Shown here piece after piece: positions 57,229-64,000 of a DNA stretch of 64,000 bases. The stretch spans positions 1,240,001-1,304,000 of the forward strand of contig OY969122.1 of NCBI GenBank assembly GCA_963698085.1, written 5' to 3'. Every line of letters begins with the position of its first letter. Within the stretch, counting starts at the first letter, position 1. The translations under genes were made by a program, and so were the position numbers. This DNA is from VRUE01 sp963698085. Its GTDB lineage: Bacteria; Actinomycetota; Thermoleophilia; Solirubrobacterales; 70-9. Below the pieces are notes generated by a model, which saw nothing but the letters and a program-made list of their open reading frames with translations, searched no databases and was not told the DNA's origin.

Positions 57229-58152
57229 ATGCGCATCGACGAGATCCTCGCCTCCAAGCGGCCGCTCTTCTCGGTCGAGCTCTTCCCCCCGAAGACGGAG
57301 GAGGCGACCGAGCAGTTGTTCGCCACGGCGCGCTCGCTGGGCGAGCTCGAACCCGATTTCGTCTCGGTCACCTACGGGGCGGGGGGCTCGACCCGCGACG
57401 GCACGGTGGAGATAACGAAGGCGCTGAAGGACGACTTGGGGCTGGAGACGATGGCTCACCTGAGCTGCGTCGGCGAGAGCGCCGCGGGCCTCTCTGCCAC
57501 GCTCGACCGGATCGCGGCGGCCGGAATCGAGAACGTCTTTGCCCTGCGCGGCGACCCGCCGCGGGGACAGGAGGACTTCGTCCAGCCCGAGGGCGGCCTG
57601 GGCAGCGCCGCCGAGTTGGCGGCATTCATCGGCTCGGGCTGGGACTTCACGATCGGCGGCGCCTGCTTCCCCGAGGTGCATCCCGAGGCGCCCGACCTCG
57701 ACACCGACCTCGACTACCTGAAGACGAAGGTGGAGGCGGGCGCGTCGTTCCTGATTACGCAGCTCTTCTTCGACAACCAGGTCTACTTCGATTTCGTCGC
57801 CGCGGCGCGCGAGAAGGGAATCGAGGTGCCAATTCTGGCTGGAATCATCCCGGTCGCCAGCTTCGCCCAGACGAAGCGGATCTGCGACCTCTGCGACGCC
57901 ACGATCCCGCCCCGGCTGGAAGCAGCCTTTGCGGCCGCCGGCGGCGACGAGGGGGCGGAGTTCGAGCTCGGGGTCGCTTACGCGGCACAGCAGTGTGCGG
58001 AGCTGTTGATCGCCGGCGTCCCCGGCATCCACTTCTACGCGCTCAATCGAGCGCCGGCGACGCGGGCCGTGCTCGGTGCGCTGCTGGCCTCGCGGCCCTG
58101 GGAGCGGACCCGTGGCACGTCGGCCGACCCGGTCGGCGGCTCAAGGAATTAG
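57229..58152 (+). CDS. metF: methylenetetrahydrofolate reductase
   Basis: This 307-residue TIM-barrel flavoenzyme has the MTHFR signatures FSVELFPPKTEEATEQL (catalytic Glu), SVTYGAGGSTRDGT, MAHLSCVG, VFALRGDPP and LITQLFFDN. It reduces 5,10-methylene-THF to 5-methyl-THF for methionine synthesis. ATG 57229 is chosen because the conserved enzyme starts at MRIDEILASKRPLFSVE, while the longer frame begins in the leader. A long structured leader (56809-57228) precedes it. The alpha/beta hydrolase follows after 28 bp. Confidence 0.95.
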   Translation: MRIDEILASKRPLFSVELFPPKTEEATEQLFATARSLGELEPDFVSVTYGAGGSTRDGTVEITKALKDDLGLETMAHLSCVGESAAGLSATLDRIAAAGIENVFALRGDPPRGQEDFVQPEGGLGSAAELAAFIGSGWDFTIGGACFPEVHPEAPDLDTDLDYLKTKVEAGASFLITQLFFDNQVYFDFVAAAREKGIEVPILAGIIPVASFAQTKRICDLCDATIPPRLEAAFAAAGGDEGAEFELGVAYAAQQCAELLIAGVPGIHFYALNRAPATRAVLGALLASRPWERTRGTSADPVGGSRN

Positions 58153-58180
58153 CGAAAGGTCTCTAGACTGGTCGCCCAAG

Positions 58181-59035
58181 ATGGCTGAGCTGAGCTACCA
58201 GGGGCACCGGATCGGCTTCGATGAGTACGGCGCGGGAGAGCGGCCGATCGTCCTCACCCACGGCCTGCTGATGAACCGCTGCATGTTCGAGCAGCTGGGG
58301 CCAGCGCTGGCGAAACGCGGCAACAGGGTGATCTGCGTCGACCTGCTCGGCCACGGTCGTTCCGACCAACCTGACGACTTGCGCCTTTACTCGATGCCGC
58401 TCTTCGCCGAGCAGATCGTCGCGCTACTCGACCATCTGGGGCTGGAGCGGGCGGTGGTCGGTGGAACCTCGCTCGGCGCCAACGTCGCGCTTGAGCTGGC
58501 GGTGCGCCATCCGCGGCGGGTAGAGGGACTCTTCGTCGAGATGCCGGTGCTCGACAACGCCCTGGCGGGGGTCGCGGCGATCTTCGCCCCAATCCTGCTC
58601 GGGCTGCGCATGGGTAGGCCGGCGGTCGAGTTGAGCTCCCGCCTCGCATCGCTGATCCCCCGCACGAACTTCCTGCTCGACATCGGCCTCGACTGGGCGC
58701 GGCGGCGGCCGGGTCCCTCGATCGCGGTGCTGGAGGGGCTGCTGCTGGGGGAGACGGCGCCGCCGCGCGAGCAGCGCCGGCTGATCGACCGGCCAGCGCT
58801 CGTCGTCGGCCACCCGCGGGATCCCCTTCACCCGTTCAGCGATTCGGGGATGCTGATCGAGGAGCTCAGCCGGGCGCGGCTGGTCGAGGCAAACTCGATC
58901 TTCGAGTGGAGGACGCGGCCGCAGCGGCTGAACGAAGAGCTGGCGCAGTTCCTCGACGAGGTCTGGGCACCGCGTCCCAGCCCGGCGCCCGAGATCAACG
59001 GCAACGGCCAAAGCGCCGCTCCTGTGGCAGGATAA
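58181..59035 (+). CDS. alpha/beta hydrolase
   Basis: The 284-residue protein has the classic fold elements: oxyanion HG in VLTHGLLMNR, VDLLGHGRSDQP, the nucleophile elbow GGTSLGANVA with Ser, and a C-terminal acid/His region around VVGHPRDPLHPFSD. It would hydrolyse a small ester or epoxide-like substrate in the cytoplasm. It lies 28 bp after metF on the same strand and is followed after 10 bp by the DUF3105 gene, so a transcript of three genes is likely. Confidence 0.85.
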   Translation: MAELSYQGHRIGFDEYGAGERPIVLTHGLLMNRCMFEQLGPALAKRGNRVICVDLLGHGRSDQPDDLRLYSMPLFAEQIVALLDHLGLERAVVGGTSLGANVALELAVRHPRRVEGLFVEMPVLDNALAGVAAIFAPILLGLRMGRPAVELSSRLASLIPRTNFLLDIGLDWARRRPGPSIAVLEGLLLGETAPPREQRRLIDRPALVVGHPRDPLHPFSDSGMLIEELSRARLVEANSIFEWRTRPQRLNEELAQFLDEVWAPRPSPAPEINGNGQSAAPVAG

Positions 59036-59045
59036 GGACCGCATC

Positions 59046-59828
59046 GTGGCCAATCGCAGGGAGGAAGAGAGAGAGCGGCTCCGCCAAGCCCGGCAGGAAC
59101 GCGAGTCCGGCCAGGACAGGTCGGAGAAGCGGCGGCTGTATGCCGTCTACGCGGTCGTCGGCGTCTTCGGCCTGCTCGTCCTTGCCGGGGTGGTTGCGTT
59201 GATCGCCGGCTCCGGCGGCGAGGGGGACAGCGGCAACGCCCATCTCCTGGTCTCGACCGGCGACACCAACGGCTTCCAGCCGGACGAACGCGAGGGGACC
59301 GAGCCGGCGGCGGCGAAAGTCACCGACCTGGAGAAAGCCGCCAAAGCCGCCGACTGCGTGCTGCGCCTGGAGCTGAAAGACGAGGGTCACACCCACATCC
59401 CGCCGACCGCGGAAACGCCCGACTACAAAACCAACCCACCGACTTCGGGCAACCACGCCGAATCCCCCTACCAACAGGCCGACGGCGCTTACACCGAGAT
59501 GCCCGACGAAATCTTCCTCGTCCACTCGCTTGAGCACGGGCGGATGGCGATCCAGTACGACCCCGATCTGCCCGAGGAGGATCAGCTCGAACTGAAGGGG
59601 CTCTACGACACCATGTTCGGTGGCACCCTGATGTTCCCCAACACCAACATGGACTACGAGGTCGCGGTGACGACCTGGACCAACCTGCTCGGCTGCCCCG
59701 AATACAAGGGCGCTGCCACCCTCGACGCGATCCGCGCCTTCGGCAAAGAAACCTGGGGGCGGTACGGCGGCGAGCCGGTCAACGCCTTCGGCCTCAAGGG
59801 GCCGACCCCGGTCGAACCGCGCAGCTAG
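59046..59828 (+). CDS. membrane-anchored DUF3105 protein
   Basis: The 260-residue protein starts at GTG 59046 with a charged cytoplasmic part, one transmembrane helix (about 32-56), and an outside DUF3105 domain. The family motifs are YKTNPPTSGNHAESPYQQ and LVHSLEHGRMAIQY, rich in conserved histidines that could bind a metal. A cysteine near LLGCPEYKG and one near AADCVLRLELK may pair. The function is unknown. The stop overlaps the convergent acetyltransferase gene by 4 bp. Confidence 0.85.
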   Translation: MANRREEERERLRQARQERESGQDRSEKRRLYAVYAVVGVFGLLVLAGVVALIAGSGGEGDSGNAHLLVSTGDTNGFQPDEREGTEPAAAKVTDLEKAAKAADCVLRLELKDEGHTHIPPTAETPDYKTNPPTSGNHAESPYQQADGAYTEMPDEIFLVHSLEHGRMAIQYDPDLPEEDQLELKGLYDTMFGGTLMFPNTNMDYEVAVTTWTNLLGCPEYKGAATLDAIRAFGKETWGRYGGEPVNAFGLKGPTPVEPRS

Positions 59829-60832
59829 CCGGGTCGGTAGGCCGGGAAGAAGCCCGCCGAGGCGCGTCCGGCGGAGAGCCGATCGTAGGCCTCACGGTCG
59901 CAGACGATCTCCGAGGTGTGCCAGGGCAGCTCGCGATTGGCAAAACCGCGCTTGAACTCCTCCAGCTGGTCGCCGCGGGAAAGGCCGCCGCCGAGGTTGA
60001 GCGGCAATGACTGTTCGGCGGCGAGCTCGATCAGGGCCGCGACGACGTTCTTCATCGGCGAGTCGCCCAGGTGGGCGTCGGCGCTGCCGCTCAGGTAGTA
60101 GTGGAGGAAACCGTCGCTGCGGACCGTGATCGAGGCGGCCGCTACTCCGCCGCCGGGCGCGTGGGCAAGGGCGAGCCAGGCGCGGTCCGATTCGAGGATG
60201 CGGTCGAAATAGGTGGCGCCGAAGAAGTAACGCTCCGAGGCCCCGGCGCGTCGCATCGTCTCCTCGTAGGCAGCTAGGAACCCGGCGCGCTGCTCGGCCG
60301 TCGTGTCCGGCCCGGCGAGCAGCTCGACCTCGTAGCCGGCGCGGCGGTTCTTGTTGATCCGGTTGCGATCACTGCCACGACTCTTCGGCGGCAGCTCAGG
60401 GTCGGCGACTTGGACGACGTTGCGTGTGGAGGCGGGCGCGAGCGGCGGCTCGGCGAGCGTGTGACGAATGAAGAGCGAGACCAGCCCAGTGCCGGTGAAG
60501 TCGACCTCCTCCGGGTCGAGGGGGGGAGTCGGGGGGGTGCCCGGCGGAGCAACAGCGGGGAGGCTCCGCCGGGCACCCCCCCGACTCCCCTCAGCCAGTC
60601 CCGGATATCCGTAAGGGGAGATGGCGTCGAGCTCATGCGTCCCGGGGATCTCGCGCACGATCAGCGGCGCGAGCAGCTCGGCGTCGCCGGCGGCGATCCG
60701 CAGCGTGTGGGTGACCCCCTCGGCGTCGAGGAAGGGGCGGGAACGGAAGAACTCCTCGCTCTTGGCCGCTGCGCCGCGATCGGCGAGCAGCTCGGCAGTG
60801 GTCGGCGCTCCTCCGTCCCTCCCGCCGCTCAT
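59825..60832 (-). CDS. GNAT/FemX-like acetyltransferase with an in-frame palindrome insert
   Basis: The 335-residue protein resembles the BioF2-like GNAT/FemAB acyltransferases that add groups to glycans or cell-wall peptides. It has RIAAGDAELLAPLIVREIPG, HELDAISPYGYPGLA, VDFTGTGLVSLFIR and a second GNAT half around LPLNLGGGLSRGDQLEEFKR. Residues 81-104 (EGSRGGARRSLPAVAPPG onward) are encoded by a perfect 28-bp inverted repeat and interrupt a block I expect to be continuous in the family. The ATG shares one base with the upstream GNAT stop, so the two are coupled. Confidence 0.8.
   Translation of the reverse strand: MSGGRDGGAPTTAELLADRGAAAKSEEFFRSRPFLDAEGVTHTLRIAAGDAELLAPLIVREIPGTHELDAISPYGYPGLAEGSRGGARRSLPAVAPPGTPPTPPLDPEEVDFTGTGLVSLFIRHTLAEPPLAPASTRNVVQVADPELPPKSRGSDRNRINKNRRAGYEVELLAGPDTTAEQRAGFLAAYEETMRRAGASERYFFGATYFDRILESDRAWLALAHAPGGGVAAASITVRSDGFLHYYLSGSADAHLGDSPMKNVVAALIELAAEQSLPLNLGGGLSRGDQLEEFKRGFANRELPWHTSEIVCDREAYDRLSAGRASAGFFPAYRPG
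60523..60590. repeat. perfect 28-bp inverted repeat inside the GNAT gene
   Basis: 60523-60550 is exactly complementary to 60563-60590, with a 12-base loop. The arms contain the G-rich core GTCGGGGGGGTGCC. At 28 bp the pairing cannot be chance. It encodes residues 81-104 of the GNAT protein in frame. Confidence 0.92.
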
Positions 60833-61380
60833 TAGGGATCGAGCAGGTCAGCGGTCGCGGCGCGGAACTCATCGGGCAGCACGCCCCAGACCTCGCAGTC
60901 ATCGACCCCGTCCGGTCGCTGCAAGTGCGCCCGCATCGTCCCCTCGTGCTTCCAGCCCAGCCCGGTCACGGTCTTCTTGGCAACCTCGTTGCGCGCCGGA
61001 ATGCGGCCGTAGACACGATGCGCCCCGAACTCGTCGAACGCCTTGGCGATCGTCAGCGCCTCGGCGCGGCGGCCGACGCCCTTGCCGCGCACGTCGTCGC
61101 CGATCAGCGCCCCCAGCTCAGGGGCGGTCTGGCGGAAGAGGCCGTAGAGGGCAGTGAAACCGACTGGCTCCCCGTACCCCTCGACCACGATCGCGTACTT
61201 GCGATCCTCGCCCGAGTCGTCCATCGCCCGCCCCACCCAGGCCTCGGCTTCCTCCTGTGAGAAGCCGTCGCGCTGCTCCATCAGCGTCCGCGTCGCCTCC
61301 GGGTTGTTGAACCAGCGGTGCACGGCCGCGGCGTCTCCGGGCTCGAACCGGCGCAGGCTCACAGCGGGCTGCTCGTTCAT
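60832..61380 (-). CDS. GNAT-family N-acetyltransferase
   Basis: This 182-residue protein has the RimJ/RimL-type GNAT layout: SLRRFEPGDAAAVHRWFNNP, the acetyl-CoA-binding VRGKGVGRRAEAL (the Q/RxxGxG/A pattern), and NEVAKKTVTGLGWKHEGTMR. It would acetylate an amine, peptide or protein N-terminus. The start at 61380 is favoured over 61455 by the start of the fold, and the longer leader is basic. Its stop shares one base with the downstream acetyltransferase start. Confidence 0.85.
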   Translation of the reverse strand: MNEQPAVSLRRFEPGDAAAVHRWFNNPEATRTLMEQRDGFSQEEAEAWVGRAMDDSGEDRKYAIVVEGYGEPVGFTALYGLFRQTAPELGALIGDDVRGKGVGRRAEALTIAKAFDEFGAHRVYGRIPARNEVAKKTVTGLGWKHEGTMRAHLQRPDGVDDCEVWGVLPDEFRAATADLLDP

Positions 61381-61390
61381 GGCCTGAACC

Positions 61391-61954
61391 CTAGTCCGGA
61401 GCGAGGCCGTGGCCGGTGACGAGGAGCCAGGCCGTCTTGGCGAGGATGTGGGCATCGAGGGCGAAGCTGCGGCGATCGACGTACTCGACGTCGAGCTCGA
61501 TCCGCTCCTCCCAGGGGATGCCGGCGCGACCCTGGACCTGCGCCCAACCGGTCAGTCCGGGGCGGACCTCGTGTCGGCGGTGCTGGAACGGCGTGTACGC
61601 CTCGACCTGGGCCGGGATCGTCGGACGGGGGCCGACGATCGCCATCTCGCCCCGCAGGACGTTGATCAGGTTCGGGATCTCGTCGAGCGAGGTGCGGCGG
61701 AGGATGCGGCCGGCGGCGGTGACGCGGGGATCGTCGCGGGCGACGATCTTGCCGACGCCGATCGGGTCCGAGCCCTGCACCATCGTGCGCAGCTTCAACA
61801 ACTCGAACTCACGCCCGTCCTTGCCGACGCGGAGCTGACGGTAGATCACCGACCCGCGGCTGCCGAGCTTGATCGCGATCGCCGCGGCTAGTAGGACGGG
61901 AGAAAAGACCAGCAGCGCGAGCGCAGCAATAAAGATGTCGAAAATTCTTGGCAT
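61391..61954 (-). CDS. bacterial sugar transferase (monotopic phosphoglycosyl transferase)
   Basis: The 187-residue protein is a short (PglC-like) phosphoglycosyl transferase. It has an N-terminal membrane segment (DIFIAALALLVFSPVLLAAA), VIYRQLRVGKDGREFELLKLRTM, the catalytic RRTSLDEIPNLINVLRGEM with its Asp-Glu, VGPRP, and RPGLTGWAQVQGR near the C-terminus. It puts the first sugar-1-phosphate on undecaprenyl phosphate to start an exopolysaccharide or glycan. It is grouped with two glycosyltransferases on the same strand. Confidence 0.92.
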   Translation of the reverse strand: MPRIFDIFIAALALLVFSPVLLAAAIAIKLGSRGSVIYRQLRVGKDGREFELLKLRTMVQGSDPIGVGKIVARDDPRVTAAGRILRRTSLDEIPNLINVLRGEMAIVGPRPTIPAQVEAYTPFQHRRHEVRPGLTGWAQVQGRAGIPWEERIELDVEYVDRRSFALDAHILAKTAWLLVTGHGLAPD

Positions 61955-61971
61955 GCGTTACCAGGGGATCC

Positions 61972-63096
61972 TCACCTGGTGCCCGCCGCCTTGTCCCAGG
62001 CGCCTGGCGCTCCCCGGCGCAGGCGGTCCCAGAGCCCGAGTGCGATCGAGGCGGTGGTCGAGACGTAGTAGCGGGCGATCCGCAGCGGCGCCAGCGGCAC
62101 CGCCCTGGCAAGCAGCGCAGCGGCGAGGAAAGCGGCCTGCCCGCCGAGGGTGACCGCGTAGACCCAGCCGTGGCCGAGCAGAACCACGTTGGTCGCCAGG
62201 GCGACGACGTGGAGGAAGGGCGTCGCGTAGCGCAGCAGCCGGTGCGAGGCGATCTCGAAGGCGTAGAGCGGCGGGTAACCGCGCGGGGCGTACATGCCTT
62301 CGCGCACGACGATGTCCCAGAGGCCGACCATCATCCGTCGCTTGCGGGCGAACTCGCCCTCCAGCGTCGGCACCATCTTCTCCTCGGCGGTTGCCCAGGG
62401 AACGTAGAGCGAGCGTTTGCCGCGCTTGGCGAGCAGGAAGGGCAGTGAGAGATCATGGCTGCCGGCCGGCGGCAGCGGGATGTAGGCGTCGCGGCGCACG
62501 GCGTAGATCGCCCCGTTGCCGGCGGTTACTCCCGCGAGGCCGGACTCCAGCTCGCGCACCGTCATCTCATACCTCCAGTAGGAGCCCTCGAGGTTGCCCC
62601 CGCCCGGATCGAGGAAGCGAACCTGGCCGCAGGCATAGGCGACTGACGGGTCGACGAAGGGCTCGACCAGGTGGCGAAGGGCGTCGGGCGCCCAGATGCT
62701 GTTGGCGTCGGAGAAGGCGAGAATCTCGCCGGAGGCGTGCTCGGCGGCGGCATTCTGGGCGGCGATCTTGCCGCCGCGCGGCAAGTCGAGGACGAGATCG
62801 GCGCCGGCGGCCCGCGCCCGCTCGACCGTGGTGTCGCTGGAACCGTCGGAGGCAACGATCAGCTCGAGCCGCTCGCGCGGATAGTCGAGGGCGAGCGCGT
62901 TGGCGACCTTGGCGGCGATCACCTCCTCCTCATCGTAGGCGGCGACGATCAGTGAGACGCGGGGCAGCTCCTCCCAGGTGCCGGGGTCGAGGGTCGGGTG
63001 GCGGCGCAGGGCGAGGAGAGCGCGCAGCGCCAGCGGGTAACCGAGGTGCGTGTAGACGATCAGCCCTGCACAGATCCAGAAGATGGCCGCGAGCAT
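61972..63096 (-). CDS. membrane glycosyltransferase family 2
   Basis: The 374-residue protein has an N-terminal membrane helix and a GT2 catalytic domain (VSLIVAAYDEEEVIAAKV, LIVASDGSSDTTVERARAAG, AFSDANS, PPAGSHDLSLPFLLAKRG with the acceptor-side DLS/D). Three or four C-terminal helices follow. It probably polymerises or adds a sugar to a lipid-linked or surface glycan. It starts 18 bp upstream of the sugar transferase gene on the same strand, so it is part of the same polysaccharide transcript. Confidence 0.9.
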   Translation of the reverse strand: MLAAIFWICAGLIVYTHLGYPLALRALLALRRHPTLDPGTWEELPRVSLIVAAYDEEEVIAAKVANALALDYPRERLELIVASDGSSDTTVERARAAGADLVLDLPRGGKIAAQNAAAEHASGEILAFSDANSIWAPDALRHLVEPFVDPSVAYACGQVRFLDPGGGNLEGSYWRYEMTVRELESGLAGVTAGNGAIYAVRRDAYIPLPPAGSHDLSLPFLLAKRGKRSLYVPWATAEEKMVPTLEGEFARKRRMMVGLWDIVVREGMYAPRGYPPLYAFEIASHRLLRYATPFLHVVALATNVVLLGHGWVYAVTLGGQAAFLAAALLARAVPLAPLRIARYYVSTTASIALGLWDRLRRGAPGAWDKAAGTR

Positions 63097-63119
63097 CTGC
63101 TGATTATCTGCTTCCAGGG

Positions 63120-63237
63120 AGGGGGTAGGGGTGTCCCTCCTGGGCGCTGGGTTTTTCGCCTTGGACTTCTTCTCGCTCGCTGAGATCGCGGTGCGAAAAA
63201 CAGGACGCCGCGGCCAGGAGGGACACCCCTACCCCCT
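63120..63237. repeat. 118-bp nested inverted repeat between glycosyltransferase genes
   Basis: Arms 63120-63143 and 63214-63237 are 24 bp and perfectly complementary. The arm contains GGGTAGGGGTG. Inside, TTTTTCGC near 63152 pairs with GCGAAAAA near 63192. The right arm includes the TAG stop of the GT4 gene. Its core GGGTAGGGG is shared with the element at 55946, so the two are probably related. Confidence 0.85.
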
Positions 63238-64000
63238 CTGGTCGAGCAGCTCACCGTAGAGCGCCAGGGTCTGGCGCGCTGCCTCGTCCCAGGAGTAGGC
63301 GCCTGCCGCCGCATTTGAGGCGGCTTCTCCCAGCTCGGCACGAGCGCCCTCGTCCTCCACCAACTCTGTGAGTTCGGCGGCGAGGGCCGTCGGGTCCTCT
63401 GGCGGGACGAGCCTCGCGGCGCCCCCCTCGGCGACCTCGGGGAAGCCGCCGACGGCGCTCAGCACCAGCGGCTTGCCGAAGGCGAGGGCGGCGTAGAGGA
63501 CGCCGGAGTGCTCGGCGTCGCGGTAGGGCAGGGCGACGACGTCGGCGCGTCGCATCAGCGCCGGGATCTCGGCGTCCTCGACGAAGCGGGGGAAAAAGCG
63601 GACGCGGCCAGGCGCCTCGGCGGCGAGCTGGCGCAGCGGCCCGAGCTCCATCCGCGGGTTGCCGACGATCCAGAGCTCGGCGCCCCCGACGCGGCGGAAG
63701 GCTTCGAGCAGGGTGTCGATGCCCTTGTAGGGGCGCAGCAGACCGAAGAAGAGGATCACCGGCCCCTCGGCGCCCTCCAACTCCGGCGGCAGTGGCTTCT
63801 CCTCCGGCAGACGGGTCAGGTAGTCGAAAGCGCCGTGGTGGATGACACGGACCCGATCTGGCTCGAGGCCGAGCTGATCGCGCAACCGGCGCGCCCCGTG
63901 CTCGGAGTGGGCGACGACCGCGTCCATCGCCCCGAAGGCACGGCGTGCACCGGCGAGCTGGCGGCGGCTCGGTCGCGGCGGCAGCACGTAGTGGGCGGTC
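63229..64000 (-). CDS. glycosyltransferase family 4 (N-terminus outside the window)
   Basis: The frame is open to the window edge, so the start is missing, and the roughly 257 residues seen are the C-terminal part. The first residues, DAVVAHSEHGARRLRDQLG, resemble the end of an N-terminal Rossmann domain. The GT4 nucleotide-sugar-binding parts follow: GPVILFFGLLRPYKGIDTLLEAF, ELWIVGNPRMELGPLRQL and PYRDAEHSGVLYAALAFGKP with the catalytic Glu. It belongs to the polysaccharide group. Its stop codon lies in the palindromic arm at 63214-63237. Confidence 0.88.
   Translation of the reverse strand, partial: TAHYVLPPRPSRRQLAGARRAFGAMDAVVAHSEHGARRLRDQLGLEPDRVRVIHHGAFDYLTRLPEEKPLPPELEGAEGPVILFFGLLRPYKGIDTLLEAFRRVGGAELWIVGNPRMELGPLRQLAAEAPGRVRFFPRFVEDAEIPALMRRADVVALPYRDAEHSGVLYAALAFGKPLVLSAVGGFPEVAEGGAARLVPPEDPTALAAELTELVEDEGARAELGEAASNAAAGAYSWDEAARQTLALYGELLDQRG

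Noticed and set aside
57073..58032. 319-codon minus-strand frame over metF
   Set aside because: Antisense shadow of metF, whose catalytic motifs are all present on the plus strand.

Overview
The window is a GC-rich bacterial chromosome segment with 66 protein-coding genes called and no rRNA, tRNA, CRISPR array or insertion sequence that I could recognise. Its gene content points to a high-GC actinobacterium, most likely of the Thermoleophilia/Solirubrobacterales type. The supporting features are small DUF4235 and DUF6458 membrane proteins, a CsbD-like protein, a DnaE2/ImuB mutasome with an actinobacterial-type LexA box, NHL/fibronectin-like secreted proteins and a large number of TetR regulators. 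The taxon is an inference, not a sequence match.

Layout. 0.1-2.5 kb: a split-barrel flavin protein, then a DGPF (YCII) protein with an ECF42-type sigma factor. 2.5-7.2 kb (minus): a queuosine-salvage (DUF2419) protein, then a class I methyltransferase abutting a 999-residue DUF4297-like nuclease/STAND NTPase/TPR protein, a plausible anti-phage pair. 7.2-15.5 kb: cell-envelope genes (M23 and M15 peptidases, SpoIID/LytB protein, SGNH hydrolase plus acyltransferase-3, ZIP and MFS transporters). 15.5-25.9 kb: an orphan antitoxin, small coiled-coil membrane proteins, a LigD-like ligase, a DEAD-box helicase and several small conserved proteins. 26-32.6 kb: a BacA-like protein, an SDR, a hydrolase-cyclase fusion, a DHA2 exporter with a divergent HxlR regulator, and a secreted SGNH lipase. 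33-38.1 kb: the SOS mutasome (truncated ImuB under a perfect LexA palindrome, DUF6504, DnaE2), interrupted by an opposite-strand DUF6883/DUF4926 pair. 39-46.5 kb: large secreted proteins and a PucR-type regulator. 46.7-56 kb: seven TetR-family genes, one a tandem fusion, interleaved with two AAA ATPases and pyrF. 56-64 kb: enoyl-CoA hydratase, metF, hydrolase, DUF3105, two acetyltransferases and an exopolysaccharide-type glycosyltransferase group cut by the window end.

The most unusual signal is structural. Long inverted repeats are scattered through the window, and at least four lie inside open reading frames: three in dnaE2 and one in an acetyltransferase gene. There they add short peptides at positions where I expect family members to have none. 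Others lie at gene ends. This resembles the Rickettsia palindromic elements, which insert in frame into genes. A second dispersed family is a set of four short coiled-coil membrane-anchored proteins sharing the motif SWTDERLDD. Two of them also share about 90 bp of upstream DNA that reaches into the 3' end of the neighbouring gene.
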